Source of the DNA: Pelargonium cotyledonis
Taxonomy: Eukaryota > Streptophyta > Magnoliopsida > Geraniales > Geraniaceae
Direction: 5' to 3'
Length of the DNA: 29,915 nt
Assembly (NCBI GenBank): GCA_036897625.1
Contig: JAYMTA010000396.1
Location: 1 to 29,915 of the forward strand
Every line of letters begins with the position of its first letter. Position 1 is the first letter of the stretch. Positions 9,780 through 21,300 of this stretch are shown one piece after another. Position numbers and translations under genes: made by a program. The notes below the pieces were generated by a model. That model did not search any database. It saw only the letters and a list, made by a program, of their open reading frames with translations, and was not told the DNA's origin.

Positions 9780-12700
9780 TAGATAACAATTTATTAATAT
9801 AACGGCAAGACTTATATACGAGTCGTAATGAGGGAACAAACATACGTACAGAACGATGCAAACTTCATCACTCTGCAAAATTCCAGTGGGATCAGCTGTT
9901 CCGATTAAGTAATAAGATTCAGGAACAGGAAGTCTTCCTCCTTTAAGACCCTTCTTTTCCTCCTTCACCATTTGAGACAGACGATACTGTATAAATGGCT
10001 CATCAAGAGGAACCGCACATAAAATCATTGTAGCCTCAATGTTATCATTCATTTCACCATAGTTTAAAGCAACTGCAAGCAAAACTAAGAGGTTTACAAG
10101 AACCCCCTGAAAATGGCCAAAATCATTGTGACAGTGTTTGTGCATGAATTAAAAGCATTACAGAAAGCTAAAAGATAAAGCAATATCACAATGCACTTAC
10201 ACCAAACCTGATTCCAATATATTCATGCAATTACCGTAGATAATTTCCCAAGAATATCCTATTTGGATGTGTGTTTATCAGAGAAAGCAAACCGAGCATC
10301 ATCTAATGCATTTGTCAGTAAGCCAAGGAAGTACTCATTTGGGACTCCTCCATAGCTAAGAAGTGCAATTAAATTCCTCGACAAATTTGTTCTATTTGGC
10401 TTTTTGCTGGGAGATAAAAAAAAGTTCAAAATGCATTGACTCCATTAACACAAAGATTACATCCACACTAATTATACAAAAAATGAAAGTGATTTCCGTT
10501 TTTCACAATATGAAAGTGATAGACAGTAGGGTCTGATAATAACTGAAAGTCTGAAATCCAACTTTACATCAGTAATTTCCAAATATAAACTTCTAATTAC
10601 TATAAGAAACGTTAATTTGTACTAATACAACTGTTAGAAGTTAGATGATACGAAAAGCTTGAATCAAGTTGGATCACATGAATATCAAACAAATCAAAAA
10701 CAAAAATGACAAAAACCATACCTTCTGGTTGACAAGGAAAGTACCCTTGACAGCACAACCATCTTTAAAAAAAACGGAAATATTTTAAGTATTACCAACC
10801 TAGCCATGTAGCTGGACACACTGGAAACTGTATGTGCATGCATGAACATGCACCTTGCTTCATAGACTGATTTACCACATAACTTGTATGGTTTATTCTC
10901 GTCAACGGATGCATTAGATTCCATTCGGACAAAAAAACATTTCACAGGTGATGACGTTGGGCATTTCTTCTTCTCTGCTTTGCCTCCATCTTTAAAAACT
11001 GAAAAAAAAATAAACATTGATATATCATAGTAGACAACAATAATGCTAAAGCTCTTCAAAATTCCACTCTGGGGAGGACACCAAATTTTCAAGGTAAGAG
11101 AGTAAGGTGACCAGTAACGAGCAAGAGGATTACAGAATCACTCACCAAAAAATCGATAAAGACGCAAACCAACTAAAATCCCATCCCTTGCAATTTGTTT
11201 GTAAACATCATACGAATGCTTGGAGCTGATACATAAACTACCATTGTCTGTCTCATCTTCTGAAAATTTGACAACCAAAATGTTGTCATCTCCTAGAACC
11301 CTTTGTAGATGGGTTCTTGTGGGGCTCATGTAAGGACCCTGGATTTGATATAAAGATTCTAGATCAAGCTATAGTTACAAGAGTATCAAACCCATAACAC
11401 ACACAGATTAAAAGAATTAGATGTGAGCAATATTTGGATCTAAACTCTTGACTATGCCAAAATTCGTGTAAAAGTTAGCATCAACAGAATATATACTGAA
11501 AAAAAGTAGCATGAAGTACATGCACATATATACATTAAGAGTTCCAAAAATATAAACATTTGAATCTAAACATATGACAATACCTAGGGGCTTTGTCCAT
11601 ATAATATAAACACAGAGTAGTCATAGAGAACTAGAAAACCATAAGACAAAAACTCATAAATTCGTATAAGAAGTTAATCTTGAATAGATTACCAATAGTA
11701 TCCTTATAATAAGTTAGTTAGTATCTCATAAGATTGTTACAAAACATAACCATAGAAATACAAAAGGAAATGTGCAGCACTAACTAGCTTCTACTTATTT
11801 TCTCTCAAAAAGGAAACACAGATAGAAGGAGAGAGTAATAGAAAGTACCCACAGAGAAGCCAATGTACACCTAAATGCAGAGGCATACCAACCTTAAAAG
11901 TGTAACTTCCATCAGGAGAAACGTGACAATGATAAAGGAGAGCCTTTCCAGAATCCCAATCAAGAGACTGCAAGCAGAAAATCAGAACAATGAGGGGAAG
12001 ACCAAACTTCAATAATATTTCTGGACATGAATCATTCTGTATAATCAGATAAAAAAAAGGCTAGTGGAAAACCTCTACAGGCCAACATGTAGAATATAAT
12101 ATTCACCTTTCGCCGCTCTTCTTCCTTGATATATTTCTGGCCCAAGGATCTCCATACCTCTGACTCAAATATCACCATCGGCAAATCTTTCCACATCAAA
12201 ATTTCATTAGCTGATGTAACATCATCATCCAGATTCTTCCTATTGCAAGAAAAATCACTTTATATTTTATTAAATGTTATACTAGAACCCAAAAAACTCA
12301 CAATAAAAGCCATGGGATGAGAACATACTCCCCAATATAAGCTAATATTAAGATGCCTTCCTAAACTCAAGTGCTCCCAAGGCCACTAAAAGCGGATTCG
12401 ATGTTCCTCTCCTTGCTCTCACATGTTCGGCATTTTGGGAGCCAGAAGCAGCTGCATGATTTGCACCCAAACTAGTCAAGAACCAAATAATTGCAAGCTT
12501 ATTCACCAAAACCAAATTTGCAATAAATTAATTACAGATAAGAATCCTATATTTGGGACCCTGACTTCTTTTTTATTTATTTCAACAATAAGTGTTTGTG
12601 CTAATAGTTGATGCCCGAATCATCTTAAATTAACAATAATGATACCATATTAGAGTGTCAATTCAACTCAAAGCTTAAGCTTAATCAGATACTAGAGGAC

Positions 12701-12927
12701 CTATATATAGTTTTTAAACTCAGCAAGACAGCAACATAGAGTATCGATCAATCATAGAATTAATGGATGAGACTCAACTACCAATAAATTTCATTGTCTT
12801 TAATGGATGGACGGGTGCTCCTCCCATAGATAATAAGGTTAAACCAAAAGTTCATTGTCACTGGCTCAGCCCACCATCAGTCCATAATAGTTAGCTCATA
12901 TTCTTTTTCCCTTTTATACTCTAACAA

Positions 12928-13208
12928 TCAGATTCAACCAAAATGAAAAACACAATACACTAAATCCAAAACACATCTACCATTTTTCCTCCAATTTCCT
13001 TAATTTTCTCAGCATACGGACGCAGAAATCCTCTAACTACCAGATTTAACCAAAACCGAAAATATATATATATATATATAACTTTTCCTCTTTTTCCTTA
13101 ACTTTCCCAGCATGCAAACATAGAAATCCTCTAACAACCAGATTTAACCAAAAACGAAAATACAGTTATCATTTTTCCTTCTTTTTCTCAGCATGCAAAC
13201 ACAGAAAT
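12928..13208. repeat. ~100-bp tandem repeat, three units, in RDR intron 1
   Basis: Units begin near 12928 (cagattcaaccaaaatgaaa), 13039 (cagatttaaccaaaaccgaa) and 13139 (cagatttaaccaaaaacgaa). Each continues with a tttttcct..tt stretch and ctcagcat.c..ac..agaaat(cctctaac). The middle unit carries a (TA)n microsatellite at about 13064-13081. Confidence 0.75.
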
Positions 13209-13805
13209 TTAGACAAAATGAACAGAAAACAGTTCACTGAAATAACAGGATCAAGAATAGTGTCTCATCTCTTCCTCATGCTCTCTAACAACACTTTCCA
13301 GAACTCAGACCAAAAAATTTGCCAATCATAAGCAAAAGCACACTTGTTCTCAACTGAATTTCAACCACAAAAAGGAATTACAGAACAATAGAGCAATTTG
13401 CCAGTACCTGGAGAAGGCACGAGGCGAGTAGGAGTTCGAGTAGGAGACGGCGTCGTCGGAGTAGTCACCATCGTCGTCTTCTGAGGCGAATCGTTTCTAG
13501 CTTTTATGACCATGTAGATGAGAAGCGCGGTGAAGTTTCGGATGCTTGTCCTGGAAATGTCCCGGAGAATGCGCAGCGACTCTTCCTCGCCGATCGCGGC
13601 GAGCATCGATCTGGCGCAAGGCTCCGGCGGCGTCAGGCGCTGGTCGGTCGACGGCTGGAGGTAGAGGCTGCGTTGGAGGAGAGTTATGGAACCAGGAATC
13701 GGCCATTGCTGTGAGACTGTGTCTCTGTGACTGAGCGATAGAATACAATTTTCCCGCTTAAAGTGATTAGCGAAGAAGGGTGGTGAAGCTCCATGAATCA
13801 TCATG

Positions 13806-15377
13806 GTCGGTCGCTAAGGAACGAATACACATTCGTATTGTCTTGTCGTACGGAACAAGATCTAACGGTCTGTTTTAATTCTTATCTACTACTGCGGATC
13901 CAACGGCTGTGAGATGAGAAGCAGTTCTTGAGTAGTCTCTGTGCTTCACTTGACGAGTTGACACAATTAGCAATAAACACTTTTTCTTGAATTTATGGCT
14001 TTTATAGGACACAAAAATTAGTAATAATAATTAATAATTAAAATTTTGAAAATACTGTTGTTGTCCGCACATTTTTAAGCCGGATGTAAATCGAGTTTTG
14101 AGCAACACGAGTTAAATTTAACAGATGACCAACTAATGTAACACTTTCTCAGTCATAAATATGCAATTTATTTATTTATTTTACATTTTTGTCGTGGAAT
14201 AAGACGTCTCTTTCATTTTTAACAAATTAATAAATAATGAATTACCAATATTATTTCGATAATGAGTTGATATCTCTCGTGTATGTTACTACACTATTTT
14301 CTCATTAAACTTGTTTAGGAAAATAGAAAAATCTATATATGTTGCATAAACCGGTTTACATATTCTTCGAACGTTAAGTTATTGTGGGCTAGGCCGGGCA
14401 GCCAAATTAATCAAAGTTATTGGATTTTTTATTTATTTTTGTCTAAACCATGGGGTTCCTGAGCAGACTCGCGCTGTGCTATAGGCACTTTTAAGCCTTG
14501 TGACCATACTCAGACTAATTCCCCTTCGAGACTTGATCCTGGAATTAAGGATTTCTCACCTCTCCCAATCACGGCTGTGGGGGATCGAACCGTGGTTCTC
14601 CCTATCAAAGTTGTTGTTTTTGGCTATATGGACTATTTAATGAACTATTTAACACAAAATGATTAGTAAGAGGAACATTTTGATGCATCGTCATATATGT
14701 ATTGAGAAGAAAACAAAATTATTGAGCATTTAGCATTTTTACTGATCGTATAATGAATGTGGGTCATATTTGCGACAACTCCATTTGAGTACAATTTATG
14801 AGTAAAATCCAAACTAACCACAGAACTTTTGAATCTAGTTTGGGTTATGTCATTCTAATCCGAAACCCAAATTGCTAGTTCAAATGCTCGTGAGTTCGGG
14901 TCAAAATTACCGGCTCTAATAACCACAAGCATCAACATGAAGCAGTCAATTCACAAAGCTGAACTAAAACTTAACAAATCTGATCTCTGGTCATGAGTTC
15001 TTTAGCGATGGCAATCGGAGCTTTTAAACTCACTCTAATTAGGAACAAAATAAAGGACAAGAATGTTACAAAATTTCTAAACCTTATATCTCTCAACACT
15101 GTAATACAACTATCCGTACTAATGTGACACATTTTTGCATTTGTAACATCAACTCTTCGGTTAGCAAGTGAATCGCCGATAAAATTGACTTTACATTTTC
15201 AAGTTACTCGGGTTGGAGTGGTTAGGTTGTTACCTGCAAGAACGGGTGGGCGAGCCTTGAAAATTGAAAGAAGTCATTTTCTTTGCTATTCACTAGAAGC
15301 ACGAGCAAGGCCAAGCCAATCTTTCTCGAGGTTTCAGAGCCGAACAATTTACATTCTTCTCTTTGAAGCACTTCAAC
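13806..15377. other. Intergenic DNA between the RDR 5' end and the CDC27B 3' end
   Basis: No gene is supported. It holds the RDR promoter side (13706-14050), a SINE fragment (14423-14610), and hAT-like termini around 14860-14920 (ccaaattgctagttc, ccggctct). The CDC27B 3' flank follows from about 15377 leftward. Confidence 0.55.
14423..14610 (-). mobile_element. tRNA-derived SINE, 5'-truncated
   Basis: Read on the minus strand, GGTTCGATCCC at 14591-14581 matches the RNA polymerase III B box. It is followed by ~130 bp of non-coding body and an A-rich tail (AAAAATAAATAAAAAA, 14441-14423 region). A clear A box is absent upstream, so the head is truncated or degenerate. Confidence 0.6.
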
Positions 15378-18300
15378 CTACAAGCTGTCCTCTATGTCAT
15401 CTGGTACATGTAATTTTTCAATGGCAGCCTGTAAGAGAACGGGAAAAAATTATTTGCTTTGATACATACGAAACTATGGATCAAGTGAAGAGGCAAAATT
15501 AGAGACACGAACAAATATTTATTCCGATAAATATATAGCTTTAAATGTAAAAAGAAAGGAAAATCCATATATTGTTTAGATAAATTTTGCAATAACAATA
15601 AATGGCAAGTGTGTTTTGAAAAAAAAAAAAAAAACTATGTTCGAATAGCATTTTTCTACAGCATTTATGACATGTGATGAACCTTAGTACCCAAAGTGTC
15701 TTTTACAAGGATTAGTAGAATACTAGTAAAATGTTCAAACCTTTTGAAAAAGGCAGATGCAACTCTTGTTTGGATAAATTTTATAACAAATATAAATGGC
15801 AAGCATGTTTAAAAAGAAATTTTATGTTCTTATTAACATTTCCCCTAACATTTACGATATGCAATAAACCTAGAGCTGGCAATTTGGACCGAACCCGTGG
15901 GTACCCGAAATCCAACACACCTTTTTTTTTGTTTGGGTCACATAAAATAGACCCAATCAATTTTTGGAATAGATGTGTTAGAAAATGCGCACCCTCTTGC
16001 GGGTTGGATTCGGGTAATGTCATTTCAACCCAAATGATTACTTGTTATTAAAGCTTTTAAGAAAAATGAAAACCTGAGAAAAGCTACCAATATTCTTATC
16101 ATGAAAATGAGAAAATCTATATTTGATGGGAGGTGTATTTTACCACTTACCAATGATACGCAGTTTTCATAAACAAAGACAAGAGATAGGACAATCACCT
16201 TAATGGTAGCAACATCGGTCGCCGATGGTTTCAAATCCAAAGCAAGACCGAAATGGAGCATGGCCTTGTCGTGCATGTTCTGCCGTTTATATATTCTACC
16301 CATTAATGCATAAACGCTACTTTCACGAGGGGCGTACTCTTTAAGCTCCTCAAGTACTTCCAAAGCTTCGTCAAATCTCTCCAAGCTCACAAGTATATTA
16401 GCCTTCTGATACATGGGAAGTGGGTTCTTTTTGTCCGCTACGATAGCACTTTCCATCATCTCCAAAGCTTCTTCACTTCTCTGTCAGATGCAAAAACATG
16501 ATTTTAGAAACGCTAGAGAACGGTATTGGTCAGTGATGCTAATCAAATGTAGGAAGTGAACGAACCCTTAAGGTGTGTAGAGCGGTCCCAAGATAAGACA
16601 TTATAACGGATGAACGAGGATTTATTTGAAAGGCCATTTTGAAGTGGTGTGCGGAGAACTCGAACTTTTCTTGGCGAAGATGGATCATTCCAAGGCCATA
16701 CCAAGCATTATAATGTCTCGAATCGATCCGAAGAGCGTTCTGGTAACTCTTAATTCCATTCTCAAAATCCTCTAACGAGACGTATCTGTAGAAAATACAA
16801 ACAACCGAAATCATACAAAGAGATTATGAATTCCGTGTTCTATAGGGAAGAGTATAGCAGTATCTTACTCGTGACCACACAGAGTATGAGCATATGCATA
16901 TCTCGAATTTAGTTGTGTAGCTCGCTGGAAGTTTTTCAGAGCAGTTTCGTGGTCTTTCTGTAAGCTATAACAATTTCCCATAGCACACCTGCATGTCCAA
17001 AACAGAAACCATATCAGTAGTAATGATGATAATGATAGCTTACAAATCATAATAATCCCACAAATAGAGCTGTCAATATGGACACGAACCCGCGGCACTC
17101 GAAATCCGACCCACATTTTTACAGGTCTGGGTTGCATAAAATAGATCCAAATGATTTTCGGGTAGGGTCAGATTTGTCATTGAGAAATTATTAGACAAGT
17201 CGGGCAAACACACACATTGTCTATGTGAAGCCCGCAACCATCACAGACACACACCACTTGCGTGTTGGTTAAGTCTTTCCAGAATTCCTAGGTCTACTCT
17301 CAACTGTGGGCAAAACAGGGAGTACACAACCAAAACCCATTCAGCAGAGAAGAAAATGGTTCAGATGGAGTCGATGGACAAAAAAATTACAATTTAATTT
17401 TATAACGTAAAATTGAGATCCAAAAATAGTCTTTCTGAGGGCAAATTTTAAAAAGAAGACCCAAACAGTTGCTCCTGAAATTAAATGCTAATCAGGTATA
17501 TGATAAAGCTGGTGTTTTGATGGACAGAATAATTTATTGAAAAGTTCGATAAAGCTATACCATGATTGAGGAGCCAAGCGGTCTGTTGAAATCAGTTCTT
17601 GAGCCAGGTAACTTAACTTCATATCTTCCTTCAAAAGCTGCATTAGAAATAAAAATAACTCAGTAGAGCAATAATGTATGTAAAGAGAGAGGCTTTATAC
17701 TCCAAATATGAAGAAGGAAAAAAAGGACTAATAAAGCTACTACTTCAAATATAAAATATTGATCATCTCTATGTTCCGAGACAGAGTGTATAAGGGGCAT
17801 TCCTTAACATAAGAAAGAAAAGTTAATTTCTTAGGAGGCAGAAATAAACACATTAACAATTTATATCCAACTATCATATTACATTCTTTCAAGCTTAGAA
17901 TGAACAAATGCACTAAATGTATCTTAAAGTATTTTCCATGCGATAAAGCATATAACAGGCATCTCATTAGTTACGAAGTCTTCTTTTTTGGGTCCAAAAA
18001 GAGTCATTAACTTGAAAGAGTATGTATATATAAAGGGAGAACTGAAAATAAACATGACCAAACAATACATGACTCGGATGAAGAATGCAACATAAAATGA
18101 TTCTGAAAGATATCAAAATCTTCTCATGATAAACAGAACTCACATAAAGAACTGTAGAATATATATCCATCCCCTCTAAACTGTATGGTGATGCCTGACG
18201 AGCTAGACTGAAAGCCCGATCAGCTTCCAAATAATCCACCAATTCAAAATATGCTTTCCCAACCTGTATTCAAACATACCCGGGTTAGCATTGTGTATAA

Positions 18301-21300
18301 TACAAGGATATCCTACAACTATAGTGGTAGGCTCATTTTGAGCAAGAAAAAAAAACACTAGCCAAGGCCTTGTAATCAACACAGTAATATAGAAATCTTC
18401 CACAATCAACTATGCAAACAGAGCCATCATATTAAAATCAATAATCCCACCAAAATGCACAAGAATGCAAGCAGAAAACGGGGACGCCAAGCTCATGCCC
18501 ATGTATCACAGTCTCTTATAATCTTATTTCAGTGCACTTCTGTTGATCTTTGTAGTTGCAATTTTCTTTAGGAGACAAATACATCCCAGAGATGACAGAA
18601 TGAGAAACAAAGTTTATATATTTTACTATGGTTGATGAAATCCAAAAGCTATTTACCTGTGAGAGTACCCAACCTGTATTATAATGTCCATGTGGAAGTT
18701 TCAGATAAGTATCCAGCGCATCCTGTACAAAAGTTCGAAAGATAAAAAAAATACTTAAACACAGCCTAGAAGGGTAGAATTATCTTCTACTTCTTCAATA
18801 ATAATGCGGTAAAAATACCTGGCACCTATACATGCAAAAGAGTCTATAACCCTCCCCAAGAATTCTCAGGAGAGCCAATATTTCTAAAGCACCATTCAAG
18901 ATGCTAGCTCCATTCATTATAACCCCACCGATTGGCATTGGTGCACTTTCTTGTTCAAGAGATCTCACATCGCCTGAAGACGATGGACTTGAAGTGGTAG
19001 GTGTGATATTCAGACGTGAATCATCAAAGGCCTCATTTCGTACTGCTAAATAATATCAAAAGATAAAGTTTCTAAGCATTGGTTTAATATTCACTAAACA
19101 CCAACAAGAATGAAAAAGAAACCGGGGTAGGTGCAAATGAATATTGCCGTTAATTACAGAGTTGCCCAGCCAATTGCATCGAAGACACAAAAAGAGAACA
19201 TCATATAGGCCCATCTTCTAATACACCTTATACTATTTACATACCTAACATTATTAGAGGAAATCATATTAAAGGATAAACTCTTTCAATTGATCCCTTT
19301 TCACAAGGAACTGTACCAACTTCTCTGTTCAACAATATCAGCTCCTTCGTTCTTTGTGCATATATAACAAACAACTCAAGAAGATGAAATCAAAGACGAA
19401 TAGCCTTATTTGTCTTCTATGTTTTTTTTTGGCTCTGCATGCAACATTACTCAATATCAGCCTCAGCATACAGGGACCCAGAGGTCAAATTTACAATCAA
19501 AACCTCCTTTTTTAGTTGATAGGAAGTAATTCCTGGAAGCCTGCAACAACTCCCTTCCCCTTCCCTACCCCTCATGATGATCACAAGCTTAATTGAAAAA
19601 CCAATAGATAGTTTTGTCAAGTTCCCTAGGGAAAAATAGTACTGATATTGAAAATTAACATGAAGTAATAATTAAGTTTGCATCAAGAAAATCAGCAAAC
19701 CCTTGAATTCTACTACAAAATGATTAGACATTTTTGCTGTTGGTTATTAGTGAAGTGATTACATGAAATTATCTAAAGACTAAAGAGCAATACTGATGAA
19801 CAAATTCTTTTCAGCCCCTTCAGTCTTCATAATTTAGTTACTGTAGGATAAATATGGGTGAGAAGTAAGAAAAGAAAAGCTTTACCTTCATCAAGATTCT
19901 CATTGGGCCAAGACTGTCCCTTTCGTAGAGTCACAGAACGAAATGCCACAGAACTCAACTTGGAACCTCCAAGATACTTAGAAGAGTTGCTAGTTCCATT
20001 CGCAGCTACTGCTGTAGTATTTGCATTTGTGTTGCCCCCTGATTCTGCAGCATTTCTTGCACTTCGCCGTGGAATAGAATCAGAAAATAACCTCCCTGAT
20101 ATCTGGAAGCAAAGAGACAAATTGGTCTGAGGAAAAAAAAAAATCAAAGGGCCCATTAAATAAATGGTAAGAACTTCAACAACCAAGACAATTATCAATA
20201 TATCAAGCAATAATAAATAAATAAAAAACAATCATACAATATGATAATGTAAGAATTGTAGAGGAAGAATTTTTGTTGCATTTCATTCATACACACACAT
20301 TCACATGATTTTGATCTATGGTAAGTGGAATCTATAATTTACACTAGAATCCCTAACTTAAGGCTACCTAATCCATAATTTGGAGCCTTGAATGAGACAC
20401 TGAATCTAACACTAACACTGATCTAAGTGGATGAACAAGATTAAGTAAGAAGGTAATTGGCAAAAATATAACCAACAACCTAGAATAAAATCACACAAAT
20501 GAGAAATATCACACAAGCAAAAAAATATAACCACCAACCTAGGTTACAATCATGAAACCAAGCTAGCTAACTAGCAAGGTCGGCACAGATTAAGGAACAA
20601 AAAGTAATCTTTGTGTACTTATAGATGGCAAGGGAAGGCAGAAGGTTTGGGATCTATCCATTATAGCCAGAGTCATATCAAGCAGAATAAAATGACAAAC
20701 CAGTTCCAAAAAGAAACTAAAACATCAGTGTCAACTGATATAGTTTGTGATTCTGCACAAATAACCCAAATAAGTTGCTTGTCTCATTCACATTAAGTGG
20801 ATGCCTACCGATTCATATTATCAGCTCTTATGCAGGTAAAATTTCTACAGAAATTATAAATTTACTTATTTTCTTATAACAGAGGATATTGAAAGAAACG
20901 ATATAAAGAGTCAAGAGTTTACATCTAAATAATCAGAATTAACATTTTCTGAGAGTAACAAAATAGAGTATGCAGCAAATAACCTTTCGTAATTTTCCTT
21001 CATCCACGAATTTTCTCCGTGGGGCTTGGATATTAGAATTTATGGTTGATTTGGGAGAGCTATCAGCACCAAGTGTGCTAAGGTTTGGCCCATTTGGATG
21101 TACATTTCTACACACAGGTGGTGGCACAACACCTGACAACTAAAAAACATAGACGAATAAATGAGATCCAGGGACCACAAGAAGAAAGGTCGACCCTAAC
21201 AATGGTAAACCTTTACAAAATACAAACAACTAAAACTTAAAGGGACATAAATGCCACTTCAATACCTGCATGGCCATTGGTGAAGGAGTGTTATAAAATG

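Larger units (their letters stand above)
5627..13705 (-). pseudogene. RNA-dependent RNA polymerase, gamma clade (RDR3/4/5-type), decayed
   Basis: Recognisable exons (minus): 13705-13408, 12451-12329, 12239-12107, 11967-11893, 11338-11146, 10998-10800, a fragment ~10763-10722, 10406-~10266, 10072-9850, 9154-8929 ([10 protein letters not shown] catalytic loop), 8361-8216, 8038-7872, 6934-6774, 5866-5627. Protein marks in order are [136 protein letters not shown] and YCSFPWRIAGKALCKLHA. DFDGD, rather than DLDGD, places it in the RDR gamma group. Lesions: a frameshift in exon 1, a 1-base deletion in exon 2 (immediate TAA), loss of the exon(s) before GCAVKGTFLVN, loss of the next exon, a +1 frameshift near 7980, loss of the exon before EIWKLPC, and a TAA in the last exon. 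The family copies RNA from single-stranded templates; this copy should not encode a full enzyme. Confidence 0.88.

Noticed and set aside
10259..10261. TAG after DKHTS as a further definite RDR nonsense mutation
   Set aside because: The exon's 3' border is unclear there, and no good GT donor was found before it. The TAG could be intronic in the ancestral gene, so I did not count it as a proven lesion.
13361..13804. A 147-codon minus frame starting MMIHGASPP taken as the true RDR N-terminus
   Set aside because: Its first ~45 residues do not look like the family. The adjacent frame starting MADSWFHNSP does, so a frameshift is more likely than this start.
14442..14610. A possible tRNA gene because of the B box
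   Set aside because: There is no A box, no cloverleaf-like pairing and no anticodon arm nearby. The body and A-rich tail fit a SINE.
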